Notes under the pieces: model-generated | Told to the model about the DNA's origin: nothing | Database searches by the model: none | What the model saw: only the letters and a program-made list of their open reading frames with translations | Shown: piece after piece, positions 35,401 to 44,157 of the stretch | Numbering within the stretch: the first letter of the stretch is position 1 | How the letters are laid out: every line of letters starts with the position of its first letter | Assembly: GCF_003730195.1 (NCBI RefSeq) | Contig: NZ_QWGG01000015.1 | Coordinates: 1-64,000, forward strand | Source: Halosimplex salinum | GTDB taxonomy: Archaea; Halobacteriota; Halobacteria; Halobacteriales; Haloarculaceae | Length of the DNA stretch: 64,000 nucleotides | Reading direction: 5' to 3' | Position numbers and translations under genes: made by a program

Positions 35401-35567
35401 GCTTCTGATAGGTTATTAGCGGGGGTTCATAAAAGTTTGGAAAGATAGTTATTGTTCGAAAGGAGAACGTTTCGTCCGTTTCGCTGAGCCGAACCGATCG
35501 GTCACGCCGACCGCCCGAATTCTCCCGGTAGAAAGAGTTTTGGGTGGCAGTCGACAACTCTCAGAGA

Positions 35568-36923
35568 ATGCTACCGGACAGAGACCGCGGCCTGAGCCGC
35601 AGGGACTTCGTCGCTGCGGCGGTCGCTATCGGTGGGTCGAGCGCTCTCTCCGCGTGTCTCGACCGCGAGGGGTCGCTTCTCGACGGCCGTGACGGGCCCG
35701 AGTCCCCGACGGCGACCGAGTCCGAAGACGCGCTCGCGGACCGCTCGGTCCCGTCGGGGGATCCGGACGCGGTCCCGGCGCGTCAGCACGCCTGGAACGA
35801 GTACATCGTCCACGACGCCCACGACAACACGGTGATCCCCCAGCAGCAAGTGTTACTCGGGCTCACCTACGAGGGCTCTGTCCCGCCGACCGAGGCGGAA
35901 CGCGAGCAGGTCGAATCGGCGCTGCAGACCCTCGAACGCGCCTTCCAGTGGGGGACCGGTGGGGACCCGACCGCGTCGTTCACGCGCGGGCTGCTGTTCA
36001 CACTGGGGTACGCGCCGCAGTATTTCGAGCGGACCGGCGACGTTCCCGATCAGCTCAGACCGCCCGAGGCAGTCCTCGAGGCCGTCGGTGAAGACCCGTC
36101 GAACGCCGACGACTTCGACGCGCTCCTGTTGCTGACGAGCGATATCGGGTCCGTCGTGATGGCCGCCGAGCAAGCGCTGTTCGGCGAAGCCGCCGTCGTC
36201 AACGGGGTCGAAGTATCCGAATCGCTGGAGGGCGTGTTCTCGCTGGCCGAACGCCGGACCGGGATCGTCGGGAAGGGGAATCCCGCCGAGGAACTCGACA
36301 ACGAGTCGATCCCGGAGGACGCCCCGCTGTCGATGGGGTTCAAGTCCGGCTTCAGAGACAGTCAGCCCTCCGAAGACCGGGTCACTATCCAGGAGGGGCC
36401 CTTCGCCGGTGGGACGACCCAGGCGGCGTCCCGGCTCCACATCGACCTCGAACGCTGGTACGACCAGCCCCACGAGGAGCGAGCCGCGGAGATGTTCTGT
36501 CCGGCCCACGACACCGACGAGATCGGCGAGATCGGCGAGCGGCTCGGCGCCGAGAGCAGGATCACGGAGGAGAACGCCGAGAACGTGGAGGCGTACGCGG
36601 AGGAGTACGGGCGCGTGGGACACACCCAGAAGGTCGCGGCCGCCCGCGACGACGAGTTCGTGCCGACGATCCTCCGGCGGTCGGAGGGCATCGCGACGGA
36701 CGTCTCCGACCTCGACGGCGGGACGGACTTCAACTTCACCAGCCATCAGCGCCACGTCGACGACTTCGTCGAGACGCGCAAGGCGATGAACACCGACGAG
36801 TACGACGACGACGTCCCCGCCGAGAACCACGGTATCATCGACTACCTCGAGACCAGGCACCGCGGAACCTTCCTGATCCCGCCCCGTGACGAACGAGCGC
36901 TGCCGACCGGTGTGGACGCATGA
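35568..36923 (+). CDS. Secreted DyP-type peroxidase-like lipoprotein
   Basis: A 451-residue TAT-exported protein: RGLSRRDFVAAAVAIGGSSA with lipobox-like LSAC. The body resembles dye-decolourising peroxidases: the distal Asp motif GFRDSQP (Asp264), then FAGGTTQAASRLHIDLERWY, which matches the DyP GGSY..R/WD segment, and a haem-ligand candidate His352 in VGHTQKVAAARDDEFVP, followed by ILRRSEG. Haem binding is therefore plausible but needs proof, since the GxxDG motif is altered. ATG 35568 is chosen over GTG 35544. Its stop overlaps the CRTAC1 ATG (ATGA), implying coupled translation. It is divergent from the ABC importer. Confidence 0.72.
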   Translation: MLPDRDRGLSRRDFVAAAVAIGGSSALSACLDREGSLLDGRDGPESPTATESEDALADRSVPSGDPDAVPARQHAWNEYIVHDAHDNTVIPQQQVLLGLTYEGSVPPTEAEREQVESALQTLERAFQWGTGGDPTASFTRGLLFTLGYAPQYFERTGDVPDQLRPPEAVLEAVGEDPSNADDFDALLLLTSDIGSVVMAAEQALFGEAAVVNGVEVSESLEGVFSLAERRTGIVGKGNPAEELDNESIPEDAPLSMGFKSGFRDSQPSEDRVTIQEGPFAGGTTQAASRLHIDLERWYDQPHEERAAEMFCPAHDTDEIGEIGERLGAESRITEENAENVEAYAEEYGRVGHTQKVAAARDDEFVPTILRRSEGIATDVSDLDGGTDFNFTSHQRHVDDFVETRKAMNTDEYDDDVPAENHGIIDYLETRHRGTFLIPPRDERALPTGVDA

Positions 36924-38578
36924 CCGGCACACCGACGGGGCGTCGGGCGGCGATGACCGTCGCCGTCGCCGCGCTCCTCGTCGTCTCGGGGTGTACCGGC
37001 GCCTTCGGCGGCACTTCGGAGTCCGACGACAGCGCCGAACTCGGCTTCGAGAACGTCACGCGGGAGGCGGGCCTCGACTACGAGGGGACGGGCACCGGTG
37101 CCGGCAACGGGAACTCCGGCGTCTACACGGCCGACGTGGACAACGACGGCTGGGAAGACCTGCTCGCGATCGGCGGCGAGCGGCCCGTGCTGTACCGCAA
37201 CACCGGCGGCGAGTTCGACCGTTCGGGCGCGCTCCCGTCGCTCGAGCGCCCGTTCAAGAGCGCGACGTTCGTCGACTACGACGGCGACGGCTGGCGCGAC
37301 CTGCTCCTGTTCGCCCACGACGGCGAAGCGGTCGCGCTCCACAACGACGAGGGGACCTTCGAGCGCGACGACGTCGGTCTCGACGACCTCACGTACCCGC
37401 TGGGCGCCACCGTCGCGGACTACGACGGCGACGGCGACCGGGACCTGTTCGTCTACCAGTCGGGCGACTGGGCCGACGAGCGGCCGGACGGCTACTTCAG
37501 CACCAACAGGTCGATCGCCGACGACAACGGCAACCCGAACGTCCTCTACGAGAACACCGGCGACGGGTTCGAGCGCGCTGACGCCCCCGGCATCGAGGGC
37601 GACCGCTGGAGTCTGGCCGCGAGCTTCGTCGACCTGACCGGCGACGGCACCCCCGACGTCCACGTCGCCAACGACTACAACAACGACACCGTCTACCTGA
37701 ACCGGGGTGACGGCACCTTCGAACAGCGCCAGCTCGGCGGTCCGACGGCCCGCAACGGGATGGCCTCCGAGATCGGGGACGTGAACGGCGACGGTCGACC
37801 GGACGTGTTCGTCACCAACATCGACATCCCCGTCTCCCGCGAGAACATGTCCGCCGAGCGCTTCGACCGCCTCAAGCGGTTCCTCGACTTCGTGATCCAC
37901 TCCGGGCGGACGAAGGGGAACACGATGCTCGTCAACGAGGGCGACGGGCGGTTCGACGATCAGGCGCCCGCGTACGGCGTCCGACAGGGCGGGTGGGGCT
38001 GGGCCGCCAGCTTCGCCGACTTCGACAACGACGGCGATCGCGACCTGCTCCACACCACGCAGATCGTCGTTCGCCTCGACATGGACAACCCCGTCTACAC
38101 GCTCCCGATGATCTGGGAACGCGAGGGCGACGACTTCGACCGCCTGAACGCCTCGGCGCGCGGGTTCGAGGAGCACGACGGCCGCGGGATGGTGACGATG
38201 GACTACGACCGCGACGGCGACCAGGACGTCGTGATCGCCAGCTACCACGGCGACTTCGCCGTCTACGAGAACACGGCCGAGGCCGCCGACGCCGTCCAGT
38301 TCGAAGTCGTCGACGGGAACGGCGCCACCGCGCTCGGCGCGACCGCCACCGTCGAGGCCGACGGCACGGAGACCAGCGTCTGGCAGAACGCCCGCACCGG
38401 CTTCCTCTCGCAGGAGTCGCCCGTCACGCACGTCGGCACCGGCGACGCCGAGACGGTGACGCTCTCGGTGACCTGGCCCGACGGCGAGGAGGCGTCCTTC
38501 GAGGTGGACGCGAACGCCCGCTACCGCGTCACGCCGGACGGCGTCGAGACGGTGGCGAACCTCACCAGCGGCGACTGA
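36920..38578 (+). CDS. CRTAC1-family beta-propeller lipoprotein (FG-GAP/VCBS repeats)
   Basis: A 552-residue lipoprotein (lipobox VVSGC, Cys25). The propeller shows seven Ca-binding loops: DVDNDGWED, DYDGDGWRD, DYDGDGDRD, DLTGDGTPD, DVNGDGRPD, DFDNDGDRD and DYDRDGDQD. The C-terminal domain (GNGATALGATATVEADG, then VTWPDGEEASFEV) is the ASPIC/UnbV type. In the family such proteins sit outside the cell and bind partners or ligands. Overlap with the DyP-like gene by four bases suggests that the two products work together at the surface; that is inference. Confidence 0.9.
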   Translation: MTGTPTGRRAAMTVAVAALLVVSGCTGAFGGTSESDDSAELGFENVTREAGLDYEGTGTGAGNGNSGVYTADVDNDGWEDLLAIGGERPVLYRNTGGEFDRSGALPSLERPFKSATFVDYDGDGWRDLLLFAHDGEAVALHNDEGTFERDDVGLDDLTYPLGATVADYDGDGDRDLFVYQSGDWADERPDGYFSTNRSIADDNGNPNVLYENTGDGFERADAPGIEGDRWSLAASFVDLTGDGTPDVHVANDYNNDTVYLNRGDGTFEQRQLGGPTARNGMASEIGDVNGDGRPDVFVTNIDIPVSRENMSAERFDRLKRFLDFVIHSGRTKGNTMLVNEGDGRFDDQAPAYGVRQGGWGWAASFADFDNDGDRDLLHTTQIVVRLDMDNPVYTLPMIWEREGDDFDRLNASARGFEEHDGRGMVTMDYDRDGDQDVVIASYHGDFAVYENTAEAADAVQFEVVDGNGATALGATATVEADGTETSVWQNARTGFLSQESPVTHVGTGDAETVTLSVTWPDGEEASFEVDANARYRVTPDGVETVANLTSGD

Positions 38579-38599
38579 GACGACCGCCGTTTTCTCCAC

Positions 38600-38962
38600 T
38601 CAGGGCCGTTCGCTGTGCATGATATCGCGGTCGCCGCGGCCGCCGTTCCAGACGACGCGAACGAGCGACCCCTCGCTGGCCTGGACGACCGCGCTGTCGC
38701 CCTCCGTTATCGGGTCGGGCCAGTCGGTCTGTCCCGCGACGCTGTCGACGGTGACTCTGACCTCTTCGGCCCGGACGGGCTCACCGCCCGCGTGGCTCAC
38801 TCGGACCGCGGTGTCGTTGATCCGTTCGACCGACCACTCGACGTCGGGCGCCTCGTTCTCCGAGGCCCCGCCGGCGAAGTTCAGTCCGACCACGAGGAGT
38901 CCGACGAGGAGCGCCGCTACCAGCCCCGCACCGACCAGGTTCAGCATCGTGTCCCCGTCCAT
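38600..38962 (-). CDS. Pilin-like single-pass surface protein
   Basis: A 120-residue protein with one N-terminal helix (NLVGAGLVAALLVGLLVVGL) and an external beta domain whose order (VSHAGGEPVRAEEVRVTVDS ... GSLVRVVWNGG) matches the C-terminal half of haloarchaeal type IV pilins. The usual prepilin-peptidase site is not obvious before the helix, so it may stay anchored. A TATA-like CATTTGG lies about 28 bases upstream of ATG 38962. Convergent with the CRTAC1 gene. Confidence 0.68.
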   Translation of the reverse strand: MDGDTMLNLVGAGLVAALLVGLLVVGLNFAGGASENEAPDVEWSVERINDTAVRVSHAGGEPVRAEEVRVTVDSVAGQTDWPDPITEGDSAVVQASEGSLVRVVWNGGRGDRDIMHSERP

Positions 38963-39088
38963 TGCGTACGTGTCTCTGCCGGAGCCAAATGAGCGTGCTG
39001 GCTCGGCGTGTCCGCGGCCGATGACCACCGGTCGCGCTTCGACGGGTCGCCGGTAAGCGTTTTCAGGGTCGGAGACGCAGAGTGAGAT

Positions 39089-40042
39089 ATGCGCTGGGTG
39101 CTCCGTGGGCTGATGGTCGTCGTCGGCGTGCTCACGCTGGCGGTGTACCTGACCGGCGCGTATCTGGTGTACCTGTTCGCGCGGGCGGTGTGGGCGATCC
39201 GGCCGCCGCTGTCGACGCTCGGGCTGTATCTGGCGGTCCTCACCGTCGTGTTCGCGTTCGTCAGCTACCGGGTCGGGACGGCCCAGATCCTGCGGGACCT
39301 GCAGGTGTGGGAGCTGCCCGAGGAGCGTGCGCCGGCGCTGTATCGGCGGCTCACGGCCTACAGCGAGGAGATGGGCGTCGACCGGCCCGGCGTGCTCGTC
39401 GCCGAGATGGGGCGGCCGAACGCGCTGGCGCTCGGCGGCGGGTTCGGGCGGGGCCACGTCGTCGTCGACCGGCGGCTGTTCGGACTCCTGACGCTGGAGG
39501 AACTGTCGGCCATCTGCGCCCACGAACTGGCACACATCGAGCGCAAGGACAGCCTGGTCCAGACGTTCGGGTACAGCGTCCTGCAGACGCTCTCGGGCGT
39601 CGTGTTCCTGGTGCTCGCGCCGGTGCTGGCCGTCGCGGCCGGGGTCGCCAGGGGCGTGGCGTTGATCCGCGGGCGGCCGGAGGCGTGGGGACAGACGCTC
39701 CCGGGAAAGCTCCAGCGGGCCGTCGGTGGGGCGGTGTCGCTGACCTTCTTCGCGCTGACGCTGGCGTTGCTGGCCCACTCGCGTCGACGGGAGTTCGCGG
39801 CCGACGACCGGGCCGCCGAGGTGACGGGCGACCCGCTGGCGCTGGCGCGGGCGCTGCGAAAGATAGAGCGGGTGAGCGAGTCGCCGTGGTCGCTCCTCTC
39901 GTCGCTGTACGTCGACGGCCGGGCGGAGGAGTCGATCACGCGGCTGCTGGCGACCCATCCGGCGACCGACGAGCGGGTCGAACGCCTCCGGGCGCGGGCC
40001 GAACGGGACCGCCGCGTCCCGGTCCGCCAGGGCCGTCCGTAG
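39089..40042 (+). CDS. M48-family membrane metalloprotease (HtpX-like)
   Basis: A 317-residue zinc protease. Two N-terminal helices (VLRGLMVVVGVLTLAVYLTG and STLGLYLAVLTVVFAFVSY) precede the catalytic domain with HELAH at 145-149, the third ligand Glu in SRRREFAADDRAAEVTG, and two further helices between them. HtpX-type enzymes remove damaged membrane proteins, with the active site in the cytoplasm. The C-terminus ATHPATDERVERLRA is conserved. Single gene; a 130-base gap precedes the GAPDH gene. Confidence 0.92.
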   Translation: MRWVLRGLMVVVGVLTLAVYLTGAYLVYLFARAVWAIRPPLSTLGLYLAVLTVVFAFVSYRVGTAQILRDLQVWELPEERAPALYRRLTAYSEEMGVDRPGVLVAEMGRPNALALGGGFGRGHVVVDRRLFGLLTLEELSAICAHELAHIERKDSLVQTFGYSVLQTLSGVVFLVLAPVLAVAAGVARGVALIRGRPEAWGQTLPGKLQRAVGGAVSLTFFALTLALLAHSRRREFAADDRAAEVTGDPLALARALRKIERVSESPWSLLSSLYVDGRAEESITRLLATHPATDERVERLRARAERDRRVPVRQGRP

Positions 40043-40175
40043 GCCGCCGAATCGGTCGGTGAACTGTCGCTACCGGCTCCGGTTCGCCGGATCCTCCGGT
40101 CCCACATCGCTGAACGCGAGGCGCGCGCGTTTCGTATTCGAAAACCCTATACTCGCCTCGGGAGACGGTTCGATC

Positions 40176-41195
40176 ATGAGTGAATCTTCCGAGGAGACGG
40201 TACGTATCGGTCTCAACGGCTTCGGTCGCATCGGGCGGAACGTCTTCCGCGCGTCGCTGGGCGACCCGCGCGTGGAAGTCGTCGGCATCAACGACGTGAT
40301 GGACGACGACGACATGGAGTACCTCGCGAAGTACGACACCGTCATGGGTCGGCTCGAGGGGGTCACGCTCGACGAGGGCGTCCTCACCGTCGCCGGCACC
40401 GACTTCGGCGCCTCCGTCCACGAGGAGACCGACCCGGCCGCGCTCCCGTGGGACGACCTCGACGTCGACGTCGCCTTCGAGTGTACCGGGATCTTCCGGA
40501 ACTACGACGACGCGGCCAAGCACCTGGAGGCGGGCGCGGACAAGGTCGTCATCTCCGCGCCGCCGAAGGGCGAGAAGCCGGTCAAACAGATCGTCTACGG
40601 CGTCAACCACGACGAGTACGACGGGGAGGACGTGGTCTCGAACGCCTCCTGTACGACGAACTCCATCACGCCGGTCGCGAAGGTGCTCGACGAGCAGTTC
40701 GGCATCGAGGCGGGCCAGCTGACGACGGTCCACGCGTACACGGGCTCGCAGAACCTCGTCGACGGCCCGAAGGCCAAGACCCGTCGCGGCCGGTCGGCCG
40801 CCGAGAACATCGTCCCGACCTCGACTGGCGCCGCACAGGCCGCCACGGAGGTCCTGCCCGAACTCGAGGGCAAACTCGACGGGATGGCCATCCGCGTGCC
40901 GGTCCCGAACGGCTCGGTCACCGAGTTCGTCGCCAACCTCGGCGATGACGTGACCGAGGAGGACGTGAACGCGGCGTTCCGCGAGGCCGCGTCGGGCGAA
41001 CTCGAGGGCGTGCTCGGGGTCACCGACGACGAGGTCGTCTCGACGGACATCCAGGGGACCCCCTACTCCTCGTACGTCGACCTGCAGTCGACCAACGTCG
41101 TCGGCGGGATGACGAAGATCCTCACCTGGTACGACAACGAGTACGGCTTCTCGAACCGGATGCTCGACGTCGCCGAGTACGTCACCGAGCAGTAG
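40176..41195 (+). CDS. gapI: Glyceraldehyde-3-phosphate dehydrogenase, type I
   Basis: A 339-residue GAPDH of the bacterial/eukaryotic class, which some haloarchaea use for glycolysis. NAD site RIGLNGFGRIGRNVFRASL, catalytic Cys159 in SNASCTTNSITPVAKVL, His in TTVHAYTGSQNLVDGP, and C-terminal WYDNEYGFSNRMLDV are complete. It oxidises glyceraldehyde-3-phosphate to 1,3-bisphosphoglycerate, the substrate of PGK encoded 430 bases downstream. A TATA-like CCCTATACTC is centred 26 bases before ATG 40176. Confidence 0.96.
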   Translation: MSESSEETVRIGLNGFGRIGRNVFRASLGDPRVEVVGINDVMDDDDMEYLAKYDTVMGRLEGVTLDEGVLTVAGTDFGASVHEETDPAALPWDDLDVDVAFECTGIFRNYDDAAKHLEAGADKVVISAPPKGEKPVKQIVYGVNHDEYDGEDVVSNASCTTNSITPVAKVLDEQFGIEAGQLTTVHAYTGSQNLVDGPKAKTRRGRSAAENIVPTSTGAAQAATEVLPELEGKLDGMAIRVPVPNGSVTEFVANLGDDVTEEDVNAAFREAASGELEGVLGVTDDEVVSTDIQGTPYSSYVDLQSTNVVGGMTKILTWYDNEYGFSNRMLDVAEYVTEQ

Positions 41196-41273
41196 ACGAG
41201 ACTCCGCGGCCCCTCGGCGTCCGCCGATGAACTGTCGACACGTTTTTGTGTAGATAATCCAACCTCTTCCCCT

Positions 41274-41549
41274 ATGGAGTCACTCGTCGAACTCCTCGCA
41301 GCCGGGGGAATCGGGGTGCTACTGGTCGGGTCGGTGGTCGCTGGGTGGCGAGAAGGGGTCTTCGCGGATCCCGAGGCGCGTCGGGCGGGGATCGCAGGTG
41401 GGGTGACCGCGCTCCTCGCGATGGCGGTGAACGAACTCTACGTGCTCCCGTGGCCGGTCGAGGCGGCGTTCGTCCTCGTGGCGGCCCTCGCGGTGAGTCT
41501 CGGGGTCCGTCGTCGCGACCGGTTGCGCGACGCGGTCGGCGTGCGGTGA
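41274..41549 (+). CDS. Small membrane protein between gapI and pgk
   Basis: A 91-residue protein with about three membrane helices (LLAAGGIGVLLVGSVVAGW; GGVTALLAMAVNELYVL; VEAAFVLVAALAVSLGV) and a basic tail RRRDRLRDAV. Function is unknown. An AT-rich element (AGATAAT, 41252-41258) precedes it. Its place in the gap locus may be only positional; haloarchaeal gap loci often hold an unrelated small gene. Confidence 0.7.
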   Translation: MESLVELLAAGGIGVLLVGSVVAGWREGVFADPEARRAGIAGGVTALLAMAVNELYVLPWPVEAAFVLVAALAVSLGVRRRDRLRDAVGVR

Positions 41550-41626
41550 GTCGACGCGAGCGGGTCGGATCACGACCGGACCACGCGGTTTTTTCTCGCC
41601 GCCGGGCGAGCGTTCAGACGAGACTC

Positions 41627-42841
41627 ATGCCTTCGTTCAAGACACTCGACGACCTCGACGACGGACAGCGCGTCCTGGTCCGCCTCGACCTGAACTCCCC
41701 GGTCGAAGACGGCGTCGTCCAGGACAATCGCCGGTTCGACCGCCACGCCGAGACCGTTCGCGAACTCGCCGACCGCGACTTCGCCGTCGCGCTCATGGCG
41801 CATCAGGGGCGACCGGGCGGCGACGACTTCGTCTCGCTCGAACAGCACGCCGAGATTCTGAGTGACCACGTCGACCACCCGGTCGAGTTCGTCGCCGACA
41901 CGTTCGGCGAGGCGGCGCTGTCGGCGATCGACGACCTCGACGGCGGTGACGTCCTCCTGCTGGAGAACACCCGGATGTGCGACGAGGAACTCCCCGAGGA
42001 GGAGCCGTCCGTCAAGGCCGACACCGAGTTCGTGACGACGCTCGCACCGGAGTTCGACGCCTACGTCAACGACGCCTACTCGGCGGCCCACCGCTCGCAC
42101 GCCTCGCTGGTCGGGTTCCCGCTCGCGCTCCCCGCCTACGCCGGGCGGGTCATGGAGACCGAGTACGAAGCCAACAGCGCCATCGCCGAGCGGGAGTTCG
42201 ACGGCCCGGTGACGATGGTCGTCGGCGGGACGAAAGCGACCGACGTGATCGACGTGATGACCGCCCTCGGCGACAAAGTCGACGACTTCCTGCTGGGTGG
42301 GATCGCCGGCGAGCTGTTCCTGCGAGCCGACGGCGTCCCCGTCGGTCGCGACCTCGAGGGGATGGACCTGTTCGACGACCAGTGGGCGGCGAACCGCGAG
42401 ACCATCGAGAGCCTGCTCGACGAGCGCCGCGACCAGATCACGCTCGCGCTCGACCTGGCCTACGAGGACGAGGACGACGAGCGCGCGGAGATCGAAGTCG
42501 GCGACATCGAGGAGAAAGACCGCGCGTTCCTCGACGTGGGGTCGAACACGGTCTCCGAGTACGCGGCTTACATCGAGGACTCCGACGCCGTCTTCGTGAA
42601 GGGGGCGCTGGGCCTGTTCGAGGACGAGCGCTTCGCGGACGGGACGGTCGGTGTCCTCGAAGCAATCTCCGAGACGGACTGCTTCTCCGTGGTCGGCGGC
42701 GGCGACACGTCCCGCGCCATCGAGCTGTACGGGATGAGCGAGGACGACTTCGGCCACGTCTCCATCGCCGGCGGCGCGTACATCCGCGCGCTCACCGGCG
42801 AGCGACTCGTCGGCGTCGAAGTGCTACAGGACCAGCGCTAG
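41627..42841 (+). CDS. pgk: Phosphoglycerate kinase
   Basis: A 404-residue PGK. N-domain signature VLVRLDLNSPVEDGVVQDN with RRFDRH, then MAHQGRPGGDDFVSLEQH; the C-domain has VTMVVGGTKATDVIDVM (nucleotide site), FVKGALGLFEDERF and the GGGDTSRAI loop. It transfers phosphate from 1,3-bisphosphoglycerate to ADP. It follows gapI and the small membrane gene on the same strand; a T-rich run (41589-41594) about 35 bases upstream suggests it may also have its own promoter. Confidence 0.96.
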   Translation: MPSFKTLDDLDDGQRVLVRLDLNSPVEDGVVQDNRRFDRHAETVRELADRDFAVALMAHQGRPGGDDFVSLEQHAEILSDHVDHPVEFVADTFGEAALSAIDDLDGGDVLLLENTRMCDEELPEEEPSVKADTEFVTTLAPEFDAYVNDAYSAAHRSHASLVGFPLALPAYAGRVMETEYEANSAIAEREFDGPVTMVVGGTKATDVIDVMTALGDKVDDFLLGGIAGELFLRADGVPVGRDLEGMDLFDDQWAANRETIESLLDERRDQITLALDLAYEDEDDERAEIEVGDIEEKDRAFLDVGSNTVSEYAAYIEDSDAVFVKGALGLFEDERFADGTVGVLEAISETDCFSVVGGGDTSRAIELYGMSEDDFGHVSIAGGAYIRALTGERLVGVEVLQDQR

Positions 42842-42854
42842 CCGAAACGCAGCG

Positions 42855-43022
42855 TTACGACCGCTCGCACCAGGCGTGTCTCGCGTGCCAGTCGTCGGCG
42901 GGCGGGTCCGCCCGGACGACCCGCCCGCTCTTCTCCCCTTCGTCGGCCGCCGCGGTGTCGACGCCCCCGTCCTCCGCGATCCGCGCGTGCCGCCGCGTCC
43001 AGTCGCCGTCGGTGTCTCCCAT
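42855..43022 (-). CDS. 55-residue small haloarchaeal protein
   Basis: A short gene starting MGDTDGDWTRRHARIAEDGG and ending DDWHARHAWCERS. The repeated W-x-R-x-H pattern at both ends (WTRRHARI, WHARHAWC) suggests an internal duplication around a flexible acidic middle, with His/Cys that could bind metal. A TATA element (AAATTTAGTC on the minus strand, 43043-43052) is centred 26 bases before ATG 43022, a strong argument that it is expressed. Function unknown. Confidence 0.62.
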   Translation of the reverse strand: MGDTDGDWTRRHARIAEDGGVDTAAADEGEKSGRVVRADPPADDWHARHAWCERS

Positions 43023-43134
43023 ACCCACGGTTAGGCGGCTGTGACTAAATTTCTTTCTCTGGGTTCTGAAATAAAGTAACTCGGCGGCGAGTTAATCTCT
43101 CGGCTGGCGGGGGAGCGTGGCCGTGGCCGGCGGA

Positions 43135-43971
43135 TCAGGACGGCGGGGCGTCCCACTCGTCGGCGGAGTCGTGGGGCTCGTAGCCGAGCACGTCGCGGGC
43201 GTGGTCGATGTCGAACCAGCGATTCTCGTTGTCGCTGACGCCGTAGAAGACGCCGAACTCGACGGTCCCGTCGTCGAGGCAGCGCTCGACCAGCTGGGCG
43301 ATATCGCGGCGGGACTGCCACATGCAGTGCATGCGCGCGATCTGTTCGTGATAGTCGTCGGAGTCGCGCTCGAACCAGCCGTGGTCGACGCCGCGTTCCG
43401 CGTCGCCGTAGGGGTGGTCGTACTCGGCGTCGCGGACGGCGCAGATCCGGAGGGCGTACACGGACATCTCCGAGGACTCGGCGGCGAGTCTGCCCAGTCC
43501 CTCGCCGTACACCTTCTCGACGCCGTACATCGAGTCGGGCCGGGGCTGGACGGTGTGGTCGACCTCGACGTTGGAGCCGTAGTAGATGTCCGGCGCGTTC
43601 TCGACCTCGTACATCCCGACGGCGTGGTTCGAGGAGGCGTAGACGAAGGTGTCCAGCCCCGTCTCGATGGCGGCGTTGTACACCGAGGCGTGGAGCCGGA
43701 GGTTCTCGAGGTGTTCCTCGCTCCAGACGACGGTCTGGTCGTCGGTGCCGCCCGTCTCCATCTGGACCCGCGCGAGGTGGACCACGGCGTCGGCGTCGGC
43801 GACGTGCTCGCGGACGAGCGCCTCGTCCGTGGCGTCGGCGACGACCGACTCGACCGATTCGTCGGGGTGTTCCTCGACGTCGAGACTCGTGAACGAGTGG
43901 TCCCCGCCGCCGAGGTGGTCGGTGATCGCCGTCCCGATCGTGCCCGCGCCGCCCGTGATGAGTACGTCCAT
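43135..43971 (-). CDS. NAD-dependent epimerase/dehydratase, uronate-dehydrogenase-like SDR
   Basis: A 278-residue extended SDR protein. Rossmann motif LITGGAGTIGTAITDHLGG, Asp at the end of strand 2 (SLDVEEHP) favouring NAD, catalytic Tyr-x3-Lys in SMYGVEKVYGEGLGRLA, and ASSNHAVGMYE carrying the Ser. The SSNHAVG and RPDSMYGVEK forms match uronate dehydrogenases (hexuronate to aldaro-lactone), though UDP-sugar epimerases cannot be excluded. Monocistronic on the minus strand; a tandem repeat lies in its 5' flank. Confidence 0.85.
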   Translation of the reverse strand: MDVLITGGAGTIGTAITDHLGGGDHSFTSLDVEEHPDESVESVVADATDEALVREHVADADAVVHLARVQMETGGTDDQTVVWSEEHLENLRLHASVYNAAIETGLDTFVYASSNHAVGMYEVENAPDIYYGSNVEVDHTVQPRPDSMYGVEKVYGEGLGRLAAESSEMSVYALRICAVRDAEYDHPYGDAERGVDHGWFERDSDDYHEQIARMHCMWQSRRDIAQLVERCLDDGTVEFGVFYGVSDNENRWFDIDHARDVLGYEPHDSADEWDAPPS

Positions 43972-43998
43972 GCGACCGATTCGGCGTGAACCCCCTTG

Positions 43999-44103
43999 AA
44001 CCCGTCACCCTGCCCGGGGAGTCCCCTCGGACCCGTCACCCCGTCCGGGGAGTCCCCTCGGACCCGTCACCCCGTCCGGGGAGCCCCCTCGAACCCGTCA
44101 CCC
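43999..44103. repeat. 31-bp tandem repeat, 3.4 copies
   Basis: Units at 43999-44029, 44030-44060 and 44061-44091, then a partial copy. Each reads roughly RACCCGTCACCCCG followed by TCCGGGGAGTCCCCTCG; units differ by one to three bases. There are no unique spacers, so it is not CRISPR. It lies between the divergent SDR and phosphoesterase starts. Confidence 0.9.
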
Positions 44104-44157
44104 GGATCGTCCGCGCGAGGGGAAGCCTTGATTGAGCGAGTGGTCGAACGTCGAGCC

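Noticed and set aside
43999-44103. Possible CRISPR array
   Set aside because: The 31-bp units are directly adjacent with no unique spacers and no cas genes are in the window.
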